In this document: positions 1 to 7,159 of the stretch, one piece after another
Position numbering within the stretch: position 1 is the first letter of the stretch
Layout: each line of letters starts with the position of its first letter
Assembly (NCBI GenBank): GCA_003476595.1
Contig: DMTU01000050.1
Coordinates: forward strand, 7,041-22,841
Origin: Acidimicrobiaceae bacterium
GTDB taxonomy: Bacteria; Actinomycetota; Acidimicrobiia; Acidimicrobiales; Salinilacustritrichaceae
DNA length: 15,801 nt
Direction of reading: 5' to 3'
The notes under the pieces: generated by a model
Database searches by the model: none
The model's input: the letters and a program-made list of their open reading frames with translations, nothing else
Told to the model about the DNA's origin: nothing
Position numbers and translations under genes: made by a program

Positions 1-2
1 CA

Positions 3-497
3 CCGGTGCCGCAGGCCCGCCTCGGCGTCACCAGCAGCGCGTGCGGGATGTGCGGCACCACCGCCGTCGACGAGCTGCGGACCCGCATCCACCCGCTCCC
101 GGTGGGCGAGCCGATCCCCGACGAGGTCCTGCTCGCCGCGCCTGCGGACCTGCTGGGGGACACCCCGATCTTCGCCGCCACCGGCGCGGTCCACGCCGCC
201 GCGCTGTTCACCCCGACCGGCGAGGCGGTCGTGGTCCGCGAGGACGTTGGCCGCCACAACGCGGTGGACAAGGTGGTGGGCAACCAGCTGCTCGCCGGCG
301 AGCTGCCCCGCCACGGCTTCGGCCTCGCGGTGAGCGGCCGGGTCGGGTTCGAGATCGTGCAGAAGGCCTGGGCCGCCGGCATCACCACCGTGGTGGCCAA
401 GGGCGCGCCGACCTCGCTCGCCGTGGAGGCCGCCCGCATGGCGCGCATCACCCTCGTCGGCTGGGCCAGCAGCGCTGGCGGGCGCGCGTACGACTGA
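3..497 (+). CDS. fdhD: Formate dehydrogenase accessory sulfurtransferase FdhD (5'-truncated)
   Basis: FdhD carries sulfur from a cysteine desulfurase to the molybdenum/tungsten-bisPGD cofactor of formate dehydrogenase in the cytoplasm. The visible part carries the two family signatures. Near the N-terminal end is SSACGMCG, the CGxCG motif whose two cysteines take part in sulfur relay. About 65 residues later comes REDVGRHNAVDKVVG, which is highly diagnostic of the family. The frame is open to the left edge, and the GTG at position 6 is not a credible start because the cysteine motif follows almost at once. About 165 residues are present against roughly 270-280 for a full protein, so some 110 are missing upstream. 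The gene ends 34 bases before hemQ. No formate dehydrogenase gene is in the window, so its client enzyme must be encoded elsewhere. Confidence 0.95.
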   Translation, partial: PVPQARLGVTSSACGMCGTTAVDELRTRIHPLPVGEPIPDEVLLAAPADLLGDTPIFAATGAVHAAALFTPTGEAVVVREDVGRHNAVDKVVGNQLLAGELPRHGFGLAVSGRVGFEIVQKAWAAGITTVVAKGAPTSLAVEAARMARITLVGWASSAGGRAYD

Positions 498-519
498 CGG
501 GCCCGCCGGGGCCGCTCCG

Positions 520-525
520 TAGGCT
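520..525 (+). promoter_or_regulatory. Leaderless-type -10 box (TAGGCT) before hemQ
   Basis: TAGGCT fits the actinobacterial TANNNT -10 element. Exactly six bases lie between its last T and the ATG at 532, so transcription would start at or next to the A of the start codon. No purine-rich ribosome binding site lies before that ATG, which also favours a leaderless mRNA. A -35 element is not convincing: CTGACG at 494-499 is the nearest resemblance, but its spacer of 20 bases is too long. Confidence 0.5.
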
Positions 526-531
526 GGGCCC

Positions 532-1233
532 ATGAGCGACGCCCCCGCCACGCCCGCCCCCTCCAGCCCCGCCGACGGGCAGGCCGTGCTCCACCTGTTC
601 TTCGCCCTCACGCCCCTCGCCGATGCCGATGCGGTGTCCGAGGCGGTGACGTCCGCCGAGTCCGACGGCTACCAGGTGGTGCCGGTCGCCGTGCTCGGCC
701 ACAAGGCCGACATCGGGTTCATGGCCCTCGGTGCGGACCAGTGGCGCCTCCGCCGGCTCCAGACCGAGCTCGTCTCCGCCGGCCTCGAGCTGGTCGACAG
801 CTACGTCAGCCTCACCGAGATCAGCGAGTACGCCCAGGGCGTGCCCGACCAGATGAAGCAGGCCCGCCTGTTCCCCCAGCTCCCGCCGGAGGGCAAGCCG
901 GCGTTCTGCTTCTACCCGATGTCCAAGCGGCGGACCGTCGAGGGCAACTGGTACACGCTGCCCTACGAGGAGCGCATGGAGCTGATGATGGAGCACGGCA
1001 AGTCCGGGCGGACCTTCGCCGGGCGGGTGCTCCAGGTCGTCACCGGCTCCACCGGCGTCGACGACTTCGAGTGGGGCGTCACGCTGTTCGCCCAGAAGCC
1101 CGACGACCTCAAGGAGGTCGTCTACACGATGCGCTACGACAAGGCGTCGGCCGTCTACGCCGACTTCGGCACCTTCATCACCGGCATGACCGGCACCCTC
1201 GCCGAGGTCCTCGACGCGGTGGGCCTGCGCTGA
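532..1233 (+). CDS. hemQ: Coproheme decarboxylase HemQ (ChdC), chlorite dismutase family
   Basis: HemQ performs the last step of the coproporphyrin-dependent haem pathway used by Gram-positive bacteria, decarboxylating two propionates of Fe-coproporphyrin III with hydrogen peroxide. The protein has 233 residues, close to the usual length for monofunctional actinobacterial members. The core shows YPMSKRR at 128-134, then NWYTLPYEER, then MMEHGKSGR around 152-160. Tyr128 and His155 are 27 apart, the same spacing as the catalytic tyrosine and proximal haem histidine in the Firmicutes enzymes (about Tyr145/His172). The C-terminal DFGTFITG segment is also typical. The family includes chlorite dismutase, but the YPMxK...NWY region indicates HemQ. 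The ATG at 532 was chosen because a TANNNT box lies six bases upstream. The first ~17 residues are low complexity (Ala/Pro/Ser) and probably disordered. No other haem gene is adjacent. Confidence 0.93.
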   Translation: MSDAPATPAPSSPADGQAVLHLFFALTPLADADAVSEAVTSAESDGYQVVPVAVLGHKADIGFMALGADQWRLRRLQTELVSAGLELVDSYVSLTEISEYAQGVPDQMKQARLFPQLPPEGKPAFCFYPMSKRRTVEGNWYTLPYEERMELMMEHGKSGRTFAGRVLQVVTGSTGVDDFEWGVTLFAQKPDDLKEVVYTMRYDKASAVYADFGTFITGMTGTLAEVLDAVGLR

Positions 1234-1242
1234 GCCGGTCTC

Positions 1243-1264
1243 GTTCACGAAGCGTTCACGTGCG
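1243..1264 (+). promoter_or_regulatory. Two 11-bp direct repeats resembling a PhoP (PHO) box
   Basis: GTTCACGAAGC (1243-1253) is followed directly by GTTCACGTGCG (1254-1264). The seven bases GTTCACG are repeated exactly one helical turn apart. Actinobacterial PhoP sites are known to be built of 11-bp direct repeat units with a GTTCACC-like core, and these units differ only at the seventh base. The site lies just after the hemQ stop and 40-60 bases before the ACT-domain gene. Binding by PhoP or another OmpR-type regulator is inference. Confidence 0.4.
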
Positions 1265-1303
1265 GGTGGTCGCCCGGGAACGTGGGCTTGGTTGCCTGCA
1301 CCC

Positions 1304-1624
1304 ATGGACCGAGCGCTGATGGGCGAGACCTCCGCCGACCCGACGGCCGACACCGGCCGGCGCCACCTCGTCGTCACGCTCCAGCTGCCGGACCGCCCGG
1401 GCGCGCTCGGGTCGGTTGCCTCCCGCATCGGTGCGCTCGGCGCCGACATCACCGACGTGCGGGTCTCGTCGCGGCGGGCCGGCGTGGCCGAGGACGTCTT
1501 CCACCTCGACCTCCCCGCCGTCGAGGGCGTCGACACGGTGGGCCTGCTCCTGGCGGAGATCGGCCACGTCGACGGAGTCGTCGCCCCGTCGGTGAGCTAC
1601 CCCGCTCCCGGCTGCTGCGGGTGA
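1304..1624 (+). CDS. Small stand-alone ACT-domain protein
   Basis: This is a protein of about 106 residues with a single ACT domain at roughly residues 22-98. The typical beta-strand start HLVVTLQLPDRPGALGSVA contains the DRPG-x-L signature of the first ACT loop, where ligands (usually amino acids) bind at dimer interfaces. It continues with IGALGADITDVRV and a closing strand GVVAPSVSY. No catalytic domain is attached, so it is probably a small amino-acid-sensing or regulatory subunit; the ligand is unknown. The protein ends in APGCCG, two adjacent cysteines of unknown use. The start is uncertain: ATG 1304 is preferred over ATG 1319 and TTG 1292, and none has a good ribosome binding site. The gene sits 65 bases before the Liv permease operon, consistent with, but not proving, a role in amino acid uptake or metabolism. 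Confidence 0.75.
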   Translation: MDRALMGETSADPTADTGRRHLVVTLQLPDRPGALGSVASRIGALGADITDVRVSSRRAGVAEDVFHLDLPAVEGVDTVGLLLAEIGHVDGVVAPSVSYPAPGCCG

Positions 1625-1674
1625 GCGGAACTGCGCGAATCGCCGGGGTGTCCGCCGTCACCCGCTCGGTTGCC

Positions 1675-1680
1675 TATGAT
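1675..1680 (+). promoter_or_regulatory. Candidate -10 box (TATGAT) before livH
   Basis: TATGAT differs from the TATAAT consensus at one base and stands out in a very GC-rich stretch. Nine bases separate it from the GTG at 1690, so transcription would begin at about 1687-1690, giving an almost leaderless liv mRNA. No clear -35 hexamer is visible 16-18 bases upstream. If real, it makes GTG 1690 the start rather than the in-frame GTG codons at 1621 and 1648. Confidence 0.4.
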
Positions 1681-1689
1681 CCCCCGATC

Positions 1690-3015
1690 GTGCCCGCCCG
1701 TCCGACACAACGCCGGTTGCTGACCCTGCTGCTCGCGGCGCTCGCTGCGCTCGGTCTGGCCGGCGTGCTCGCCCCGGCCGCCGCGGCGCAGCAGACCGAA
1801 GGCGGCGAGGCCGAGGCGGTCGGCACCATCGACTACGAGGGCGAGGACGGCGAGGACGTGCCGGTCGCCGGCGTGGAGATCACGGCATCCACCGCCGATG
1901 GCGAGGAGATCGACACCGCCACCACCGGCGACGACGGGACGTTCGTCCTGTCGCTGCCGGGCGCCGGTGACTACGTGTTCGTGCTCGACCCCGACACGCT
2001 GCCCGACGGGGTCTCCCTGCGCAGCGAGGAGCGAGGCACACTCGAGCTGTCCATGAACGCGGGGCAGCGACGGAACCTGCTCTTCCCGATCGTGGAGGGC
2101 GAGGGCGTCGAGCGCTCCAGCGGCTCGACCAAGATCGCCCAGGTCCCCCAGCTGGCCTTCGAGGGGTTCAAGTTCGGCCTCATCATCGCCATGTCGGCCG
2201 TGGGCCTCAGCCTCATCTACGGCACCACCGGCCTGGTGAACTTCGCCCACGGCGAGGTCGTCACCTTCGGTGCCCTGCTCGCCTACCTGTTCAACGTGAC
2301 CTTCGGGTTGCACCTCCTCATCGCCGGGCCGATCGCCGTCCTGCTCGCCGGGGTGTTCGGTGGTGGGTTCGACCGGGGGTTCTGGAGACCGTTGCGCAAC
2401 CGGGGCACGAGCCTCATCGCCATGCTCGTCGTGTCGATCGGCCTGTCGCTGGTCCTGCGCTACCTGTTCCTGTACCAGTTCGGCGGGCGCACCCGGCCCT
2501 TCGACCAGTACGCGATCCAGACCGACACCATCGAGTTCCTGAACATCACCATGGTGCGCAAGGACATCTGGATCGTGGTGGTCTCGATCATCCTGCTGGT
2601 GCTCGTGGCCCTCGCCCTCGGCGGCACCCGCATCGGCAAGGCCACCCGGGCCGTGGCCGACAACCGGGACCTGGCCGAGTCCTCCGGCATCGACGTCGAG
2701 AAGGTCATCCTTGTCGTGTGGGCCGTCGGCAGCGCGCTGGCGGCGGTCGGCGGCATCTTCCTCGGCCTCACCGAGCAGGTGAGCTGGCAGGGCGGCTTCC
2801 AGCTGCTGCTGCTGATGTTCGCCGGCGTCACCCTCGGTGGCCTCGGCACCGCCTACGGCGCCCTGGTGGGCAGCATCATCGTCGGCCTCGCCGTGCAGCT
2901 GTCGACGCTCGTCATCTCCTCCGAGCTGAAGAACGTGGCTGCGCTGCTGATCCTCGCCTTCATCCTGCTGGTACGCCCCCAGGGCATCCTGGGCCGCAAG
3001 GAACGGGTGGGCTGA
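1690..3015 (+). CDS. livH: Branched-chain amino acid ABC permease LivH with N-terminal secreted-type domain
   Basis: This is an inner-membrane permease of the HAAT family, which moves branched-chain amino acids or related amides. It has 441 residues from GTG 1690, well above the ~300 of ordinary LivH. Residues 1-33 look like a Sec signal (RR, hydrophobic stretch, then APAAAAQ). Residues ~43-135 form an acidic beta-sandwich resembling carboxypeptidase-regulatory or Cna-B-like modules (GVEITAS, then DGTFVLSLPGAGDYVFVLD). The permease follows at ~156-440, with SLIYGTTGLVNFAHGEV, several hydrophobic helices, the cytoplasmic loop GKATRAVADNRDLAESSGID and a C-terminal RPQGILGRK, all typical of LivH. 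An alternative GTG at 1621 overlaps the ACT stop (GTGA) and would add 23 residues. Three bases separate the stop from livM. The permease call is firm; the fold of the extra domain is inference from sequence pattern. Confidence 0.92.
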   Translation: MPARPTQRRLLTLLLAALAALGLAGVLAPAAAAQQTEGGEAEAVGTIDYEGEDGEDVPVAGVEITASTADGEEIDTATTGDDGTFVLSLPGAGDYVFVLDPDTLPDGVSLRSEERGTLELSMNAGQRRNLLFPIVEGEGVERSSGSTKIAQVPQLAFEGFKFGLIIAMSAVGLSLIYGTTGLVNFAHGEVVTFGALLAYLFNVTFGLHLLIAGPIAVLLAGVFGGGFDRGFWRPLRNRGTSLIAMLVVSIGLSLVLRYLFLYQFGGRTRPFDQYAIQTDTIEFLNITMVRKDIWIVVVSIILLVLVALALGGTRIGKATRAVADNRDLAESSGIDVEKVILVVWAVGSALAAVGGIFLGLTEQVSWQGGFQLLLLMFAGVTLGGLGTAYGALVGSIIVGLAVQLSTLVISSELKNVAALLILAFILLVRPQGILGRKERVG

Positions 3016-3018
3016 TCG

Positions 3019-4008
3019 ATGAACTGGAGCATCATCATCGAGTCGACCCTGGAGGCGATGGTCACCAAGAACGCCGTCGTCTTCGCCCTGGCGGCGATCG
3101 GCCTCAACATCCACTACGGCTACACCGGGCTGCTCAACTTCGGCCAGGCCGGCTTCATGGCCGCCGGCGCCTACGGCACGGGCATCGCCATCACCCAGTG
3201 GGGCTGGACCATCGGCCCGGCGGCCGTGTTCGGCATCGTGCTGTCGGTGCTGCTCGCCTTCTTCCTCGGCCTGCCGACCCTTCGCCTCCGGGCTGACTAC
3301 CTCGCCATCGTCACCATCGCCGCGGCCGAGATCATCAGACGCATCGTGAAGTCCACCCAGTACAGCGAGGTCACGGGTGGATCCGGTGGCCTCAACGGCA
3401 TCGGCCGGGGCTTCTACGACAACAACCCCATCGACAGCGGGCTCGACCTCGGCATCGTCAGCTTCTCCGAGCGCGAGCTGTGGTTCATGGTCGTGGGTTG
3501 GGGCGTGGTCGTGCTGTGCATGGTCCTCACCTACCTGTTGGTGCGCAGCCCCTGGGGTCGCGTGCTCAAGGCCATCCGTGAGGACGAGGACGCCGTGCGC
3601 AGCCTCGGCAAGAACGTCACCTGGTACAAGATGCAGAGCCTGATCCTCGGCGGCGCCTTCGGTGCGCTCGGCGGCATCATGCTCACCCTCGAGCAGCAGT
3701 CGGTGCAGCCCGACCAGTTCTTCACCCCGACGACCTTCTTCGCCTTCACCGCCCTCATCCTCGGCGGTGCCGGGCGGGTCTTCGGCCCGGTCGTGGGCTC
3801 GATGCTCTTCTGGGGCATCATCCAGTTCACCGACGTCTCGCTGCGCCAGGCGATCGCGAACGACTACATCCCGACCTGGCTGATGGACGGCGTTCAGGCC
3901 GGCCAGGTCCGCTTCATCATCGCCGGCGGTCTGCTCGCAGCGCTCATGATCTTCCGCCAGCAGGGCCTGTTCGGCAACAAGCGGGAGGTGGCCCTCGATG
4001 ACCACTGA
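3019..4008 (+). CDS. livM: Branched-chain amino acid ABC permease LivM
   Basis: This is the second membrane subunit of the HAAT transporter and is expected to pair with LivH to form the substrate channel. The 329-residue protein is of normal size. Family features are NIHYGYTGLLNFGQAGFMAAGAY in the first helices, LPTLRLRADYLAIVTIAAAEIIRR in the middle, and the coupling loop GRVLKAIREDEDAVRSLGKNV that contacts the ATPase. These are followed by GGAFGALGGIML and the conserved GGAGRVFGPVVGSM. The gene starts three bases after livH and overlaps livG by 11 bases, indicating co-transcription and probable translational coupling. Unlike LivH it has no extra N-terminal domain. Confidence 0.95.
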   Translation: MNWSIIIESTLEAMVTKNAVVFALAAIGLNIHYGYTGLLNFGQAGFMAAGAYGTGIAITQWGWTIGPAAVFGIVLSVLLAFFLGLPTLRLRADYLAIVTIAAAEIIRRIVKSTQYSEVTGGSGGLNGIGRGFYDNNPIDSGLDLGIVSFSERELWFMVVGWGVVVLCMVLTYLLVRSPWGRVLKAIREDEDAVRSLGKNVTWYKMQSLILGGAFGALGGIMLTLEQQSVQPDQFFTPTTFFAFTALILGGAGRVFGPVVGSMLFWGIIQFTDVSLRQAIANDYIPTWLMDGVQAGQVRFIIAGGLLAALMIFRQQGLFGNKREVALDDH

Positions 4009-4852
4009 CGCCTTCGACCAGGTCGAACCCCGACCGGGCTCACCCAAGCGGGACACGATCCTGTCCGTGGACGGGCTGGTGCGGCGCTTCGGCGGCATCA
4101 CCGCCGTCGACGTCGACCACCTCGAGATCCAGGCCAACGCCATCACCGGCCTGATCGGTCCCAACGGTGCGGGCAAGACGACCTTCTTCAACCTCATCAC
4201 CGGGTTCGACGAGGTCACCGCCGGCACGTTCCAGTTCAAGGGCGAGCCCCTCGAGGGCGTCCCGGCCTACAAGGTCGCTCGCAAGGGCCTGGTGCGCACG
4301 TTCCAGCTCACCAAGGCGCTGTCCAAGCTGTCGGTCATCGAGAACATGAAGCTCGGCGCCGTCGGCCAGACCGGTGAGAATCCCTTCAAGGCCCTGGTCC
4401 GTCCCCTCTGGGGCAGCCAGGAGCGCGAGATCGAGGCCCGTGCCGACGAGCTCCTCAAGCGGTTCAAGCTGTACGAGAAGCGCGACGACTACGCCGGCGA
4501 GCTCTCGGGCGGGCAGCGCAAGCTGCTCGAGATGGCCCGTGCCCTCATGGCCGACCCCGAGGTCATCTGCCTCGACGAGCCCATGGCCGGCGTGAACCCT
4601 GCCCTCACCCAGTCCCTGCTCCAGCACGTCAAGGAGCTCAAGGACGAGGGCCTCACGGTCGTCTTCGTCGAGCACGACATGGACGTCGTCCGCGACATCT
4701 CCGACTGGGTGGTCGTGATGGCCGAGGGTTCGATCATCGCCGAGGGCACGCACGCCTCGATCGGCAAGAACCAGGCCGTCATCGACGCCTACCTCGGCAC
4801 CGCCCACGAGATCGACCTGGGCACCATCGAGCTGGACCCGGAGAAGCACTGA
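3998..4852 (+). CDS. livG: Branched-chain amino acid ABC transporter ATPase LivG
   Basis: This is a cytoplasmic ATPase of the Liv transporter, acting as a heterodimer with LivF. In its 284 residues one sees Walker A GPNGAGKTT (54-62), a Q-loop RTFQ (Gln103), the signature LSGGQ (169-173), Walker B VICLDEP (189-195) and the switch histidine in VEHD (His226). The C-terminal part (MAEGSIIAEG, then VIDAYLG) is characteristic of LivG. The N-terminal ~20 residues are a non-conserved extension. The ATG at 3998 lies within the end of livM and is served by a strong ribosome binding site, GGGAGGTG, at 3983-3990. Its TGA shares one base with the livF ATG. All catalytic residues are present. Confidence 0.96.
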   Translation: MTTDAFDQVEPRPGSPKRDTILSVDGLVRRFGGITAVDVDHLEIQANAITGLIGPNGAGKTTFFNLITGFDEVTAGTFQFKGEPLEGVPAYKVARKGLVRTFQLTKALSKLSVIENMKLGAVGQTGENPFKALVRPLWGSQEREIEARADELLKRFKLYEKRDDYAGELSGGQRKLLEMARALMADPEVICLDEPMAGVNPALTQSLLQHVKELKDEGLTVVFVEHDMDVVRDISDWVVVMAEGSIIAEGTHASIGKNQAVIDAYLGTAHEIDLGTIELDPEKH

Positions 4853-5586
4853 TGGCCAAGGACGAACCGCTCCTCGTCGCCGACGATCTCGTCGCCGGCT
4901 ACCTGCCGGGCGTCAACATCCTCAACGGCTGCAACATCACCGTCAACGACGGCGAGCTGGTGGGCATCATCGGGCCAAACGGCGCCGGCAAGTCCACCTG
5001 CCTGAAGGCCGTCTTCGGCCTCATCCCCGTCCGCGACGGCGGCGTGACCCTGCGGGGCGAGGACATCGCCAACCGCAAGGCCCACGAGCTGGTGGAGCGG
5101 GGCGTGGGCTACGTGCCCCAGAACAACAACGTGTTCCCCCGCCTCACGGTGAAGGAGAACCTGGAGATGGGCGTGTTCCTGCGCCCCAAGCTGTTCAAGG
5201 GCTCCTTCGACCGCGTGGTGGAGATGTTCCCCCGCCTCGGTGAGCGCAAGGACCAGCGCGCCGGTGCCCTCTCCGGAGGCGAGCGCCAGATGCTGGCCAT
5301 GGGCCGGGCGCTGATGATGGAGCCGAGCGTGCTCCTGCTCGACGAGCCCTCCGCCGGGCTCTCTCCCGCATTGCAGGACGACGTGTTCCTGCGCTGCCGT
5401 CGCATCAACGAGGCCGGCGTCTCGATCCTCATGGTCGAGCAGAACGCCAGCAAGTGCCTCCAGATCTGCGACCGCGGCTACGTCCTGGACCAGGGCGCGA
5501 ACGCGTACACCGGCTCCGGCCGGGAGCTGCTCGAGGACCCCAAGGTCGTCGAGCTCTACCTCGGCACCCTCGCAGCCAACCGCTGA
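4852..5586 (+). CDS. livF: Branched-chain amino acid ABC transporter ATPase LivF
   Basis: This is the second ATPase subunit of the transporter, 244 residues, a normal LivF length. It shows Walker A GPNGAGKST (41-49), Q-loop VPQ (Gln90), signature LSGGE (140-144) and Walker B VLLLDEP (160-166). At the switch position it has Gln197 in MVEQN instead of His; this replacement is usual in LivF proteins and is not a defect. The C-terminal GRELLEDPKVVELYLG is also family-typical. The ATG overlaps the livG stop by one base, with GGAGAAG at 4840-4846 as ribosome binding site. It is the last gene of the operon; a strong hairpin follows about 90 bases downstream. Confidence 0.96.
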   Translation: MAKDEPLLVADDLVAGYLPGVNILNGCNITVNDGELVGIIGPNGAGKSTCLKAVFGLIPVRDGGVTLRGEDIANRKAHELVERGVGYVPQNNNVFPRLTVKENLEMGVFLRPKLFKGSFDRVVEMFPRLGERKDQRAGALSGGERQMLAMGRALMMEPSVLLLDEPSAGLSPALQDDVFLRCRRINEAGVSILMVEQNASKCLQICDRGYVLDQGANAYTGSGRELLEDPKVVELYLGTLAANR

Positions 5587-5677
5587 ACCCCGGGCCGCAC
5601 GCCCCTCCCGTTCTGGCAGTTCCCACGTCGCGCGCCCGCCGGCGTCGACTCCAGCGGCGCCGACCCCAGCACGCGAA

Positions 5678-5703
5678 GAGGCCGGGCCCGTGGGCCCGGC
5701 CTC
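5678..5703. terminator. Bidirectional hairpin between convergent livF and substrate-binding gene
   Basis: The left arm GAGGCCGGGCC (5678-5688) pairs perfectly with GGCCCGGCCTC (5693-5703) around a CGTG loop, giving 11 consecutive base pairs, almost all G-C. It lies in the 143-base gap between the end of livF (5586) and the end of the minus-strand gene (5730), where both transcripts must stop. There is no long T-run on either side, which is common for actinobacterial terminators. The rest of this gap shows nothing else. Confidence 0.75.
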
Positions 5704-5729
5704 CTCAGGTTCTGGTGCTCAGCTCAGGT

Positions 5730-7064
5730 CTAGAGCTCTGCGAACCGGTACTCGGTGAGCGAGTCGTCGATGGTGTTGCCCTCGCCGTACTGCAGGATGG
5801 CGAAGCTCGCCTCGCTCGGCTCGCCGGCCTCGCTGAACGTCTGCGGGCCGGAAGGACCGTCGTAGTCGATGTCGGTGCCCTCTTCGATCATGCCCTTGCA
5901 CTCTTCGAAGCTGGTGCACGTCTCACCGTCGCGGGTGACGCCGTTGATCTCGCCGGCGATGGCCACGGCATCGTCGCTCTCGGCCACGAGGGCGGCGAGG
6001 GCGGTGATGACGACGGCGTCGTAGGTCTCCGGAGCGTAGGAGAAGTCCTCGAGCTCCGGGTCGACCTCGAGGAGGCGGGACCGGAAGTCCTCGGTGATCT
6101 CGGCGGCGGGCAGCGTGCCCTTCACGCCGACCATCGAGGCCGAGACCTGCTCGCCCAGGGCGTTGCCGACGTTGCCGTCGACCAGGTAGATGCTCTTGGA
6201 GTCGGGCGTGAAGCCGTTCTCGAAGAGGCCGGTCAGGATGCGGGCCGACTCATCGAAGCCGATGAGCACGAGGGCATCGCTGTCGGCGTCCACGACGCGC
6301 TGGACCTCAGCGTCGAAGTTCTCGGCGAAGGGGTCGTAGACGAACTCCTCGTCGACGACGACGCCCTGCTCCTCGAGGGGCTCGACGGTGTACTGCAGCA
6401 GGCCCTCACCGTAGGGATCCTGCAGGGCCATGACCGTGGCGCTCTCGTTGCCGTCAGCGACGACGAGGTCGGCGAGCACGCGGCCCTGGAGGACGTCGGA
6501 CGGAGCGGTGCGGAAGTACAGACCGTTGTCGTCGTAGTCGGTGAAGTCCGGGGACGTGTTGGCCGGGCTGAAGTGGATCTTGCAGGCGCCGGTCACCTTG
6601 TCGATGAAGGTGAAGGACACGCCGGAGGAGGCGGCACCGATGAAGGCGTCGACGCCCTCGTTCAGGTGACGGTCCACGGTCTGGGAGGCCACGTCGGTGG
6701 ACGTGTCGCCAGAGTCGCCCTGGAACAGCTCCACGTCGGCGTCGAGGACGCCGCCGGCAGCGTTGATGTCCTGGACGGCGAGCTCCGCAGCTGCGAACTC
6801 CGGCGGGCCGAGGAAGGCCAGGTTGCCGGTCTCGGGCAGCACGGTGCCGATCTTCAGGGTGCCGTCGCCCTCGCCGGCCTCGCAGTCGGTGGCACCGGCT
6901 GCGTCTTCGGTCGTCTCTTCGGTTTCGGTGGTCTCTTCGGTATCGGTCGCCGTGTCGTCGGTCGTGTCCGTGGCCTCGTCGTCGTCGTCGCCGCATGCTG
7001 CAGCAACGAGAGACAGGGCCAGGAACAGCGCCACGAGCAGGCGGAACTTGCCTGGCTTGCGCAT
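5730..7064 (-). CDS. Branched-chain amino acid ABC transporter substrate-binding lipoprotein (LivK-like)
   Basis: This 444-residue periplasmic-binding-type lipoprotein probably delivers substrate to the adjacent LivHMGF transporter. Residues 1-23 form a lipoprotein signal (KFRLLVALFLALSLVAAA), with the lipid-anchored cysteine at Cys24. Residues 25-60 are an Asp/Glu/Thr-rich linker. From ~70 the Peripla_BP_6 fold begins (LKIGTVLPETGNLAFLGP, then AVQDINAAGGVLDADVELFQGDSG). It continues with DAFIGAASSGVS, FSPANTSPDFT, YFRTAPSDVLQG and, near the end, APETYDAVVITALA. The start is firm: AAAGGAAA lies 8 bases upstream on the minus strand. The gene faces the liv operon tail-to-tail. It is a paralogue of the protein encoded at 7160-8542. 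The ligand cannot be told from sequence alone. Confidence 0.93.
   Translation of the reverse strand: MRKPGKFRLLVALFLALSLVAAACGDDDDEATDTTDDTATDTEETTETEETTEDAAGATDCEAGEGDGTLKIGTVLPETGNLAFLGPPEFAAAELAVQDINAAGGVLDADVELFQGDSGDTSTDVASQTVDRHLNEGVDAFIGAASSGVSFTFIDKVTGACKIHFSPANTSPDFTDYDDNGLYFRTAPSDVLQGRVLADLVVADGNESATVMALQDPYGEGLLQYTVEPLEEQGVVVDEEFVYDPFAENFDAEVQRVVDADSDALVLIGFDESARILTGLFENGFTPDSKSIYLVDGNVGNALGEQVSASMVGVKGTLPAAEITEDFRSRLLEVDPELEDFSYAPETYDAVVITALAALVAESDDAVAIAGEINGVTRDGETCTSFEECKGMIEEGTDIDYDGPSGPQTFSEAGEPSEASFAILQYGEGNTIDDSLTEYRFAEL
6885..6992 (-). repeat. Low-complexity acidic linker coding region
   Basis: This stretch encodes residues 25-60 of the LivK-like lipoprotein, made almost only of Asp, Glu, Thr and Ala. 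It includes a run of four Asp and repeated TE(E/T) units. At the DNA level it is an imperfect trinucleotide repeat, for example four GTC units near 6975-6990 on the plus strand. It is probably a flexible tether between the lipid anchor and the binding domain, and prone to length change by slippage. Confidence 0.7.
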
Positions 7065-7072
7065 GTGATGGG

Positions 7073-7108
7073 TTTCCTTTGTGTTCACCAACAGGGAGCC
7101 AGAGAGTA
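7073..7108 (-). promoter_or_regulatory. -10 box TACTCT and ribosome binding site for the LivK-like gene
   Basis: On the minus strand TACTCT (7108 to 7103) fits the TANNNT -10 pattern, predicting a transcription start near 7096 and an untranslated leader of about 30 bases. AAAGGAAA (7080 to 7073) is a clear ribosome binding site 8 bases before the ATG at 7064. No good -35 is seen. This gives the gene its own promoter within the 95-base gap after the upstream paralogue, so the two need not be expressed equally. Confidence 0.5.
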
Positions 7109-7159
7109 CCGGTCCGGGCCAGGTCGTGGGGGCGTTGGACGTGAATGCCGGGTTTCGGC

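Noticed and set aside
1597..4239. Long minus-strand open frame opposite livH, livM and livG
   Set aside because: Its translation is low-complexity (Gly, Asp, Glu, His, Ala) with no domain pattern, and it lies antisense to three clear genes. Such frames arise from the third-position GC bias.
5440..5457. Gln instead of His at the switch position of LivF (MVEQN)
   Set aside because: This replacement is usual in LivF proteins, so it is not evidence of a defective ATPase.
7083..7089. Single GTTCACC near the LivK-like promoter as a PhoP site
   Set aside because: There is no second unit 11 bases away on either side; a single heptamer is not significant.
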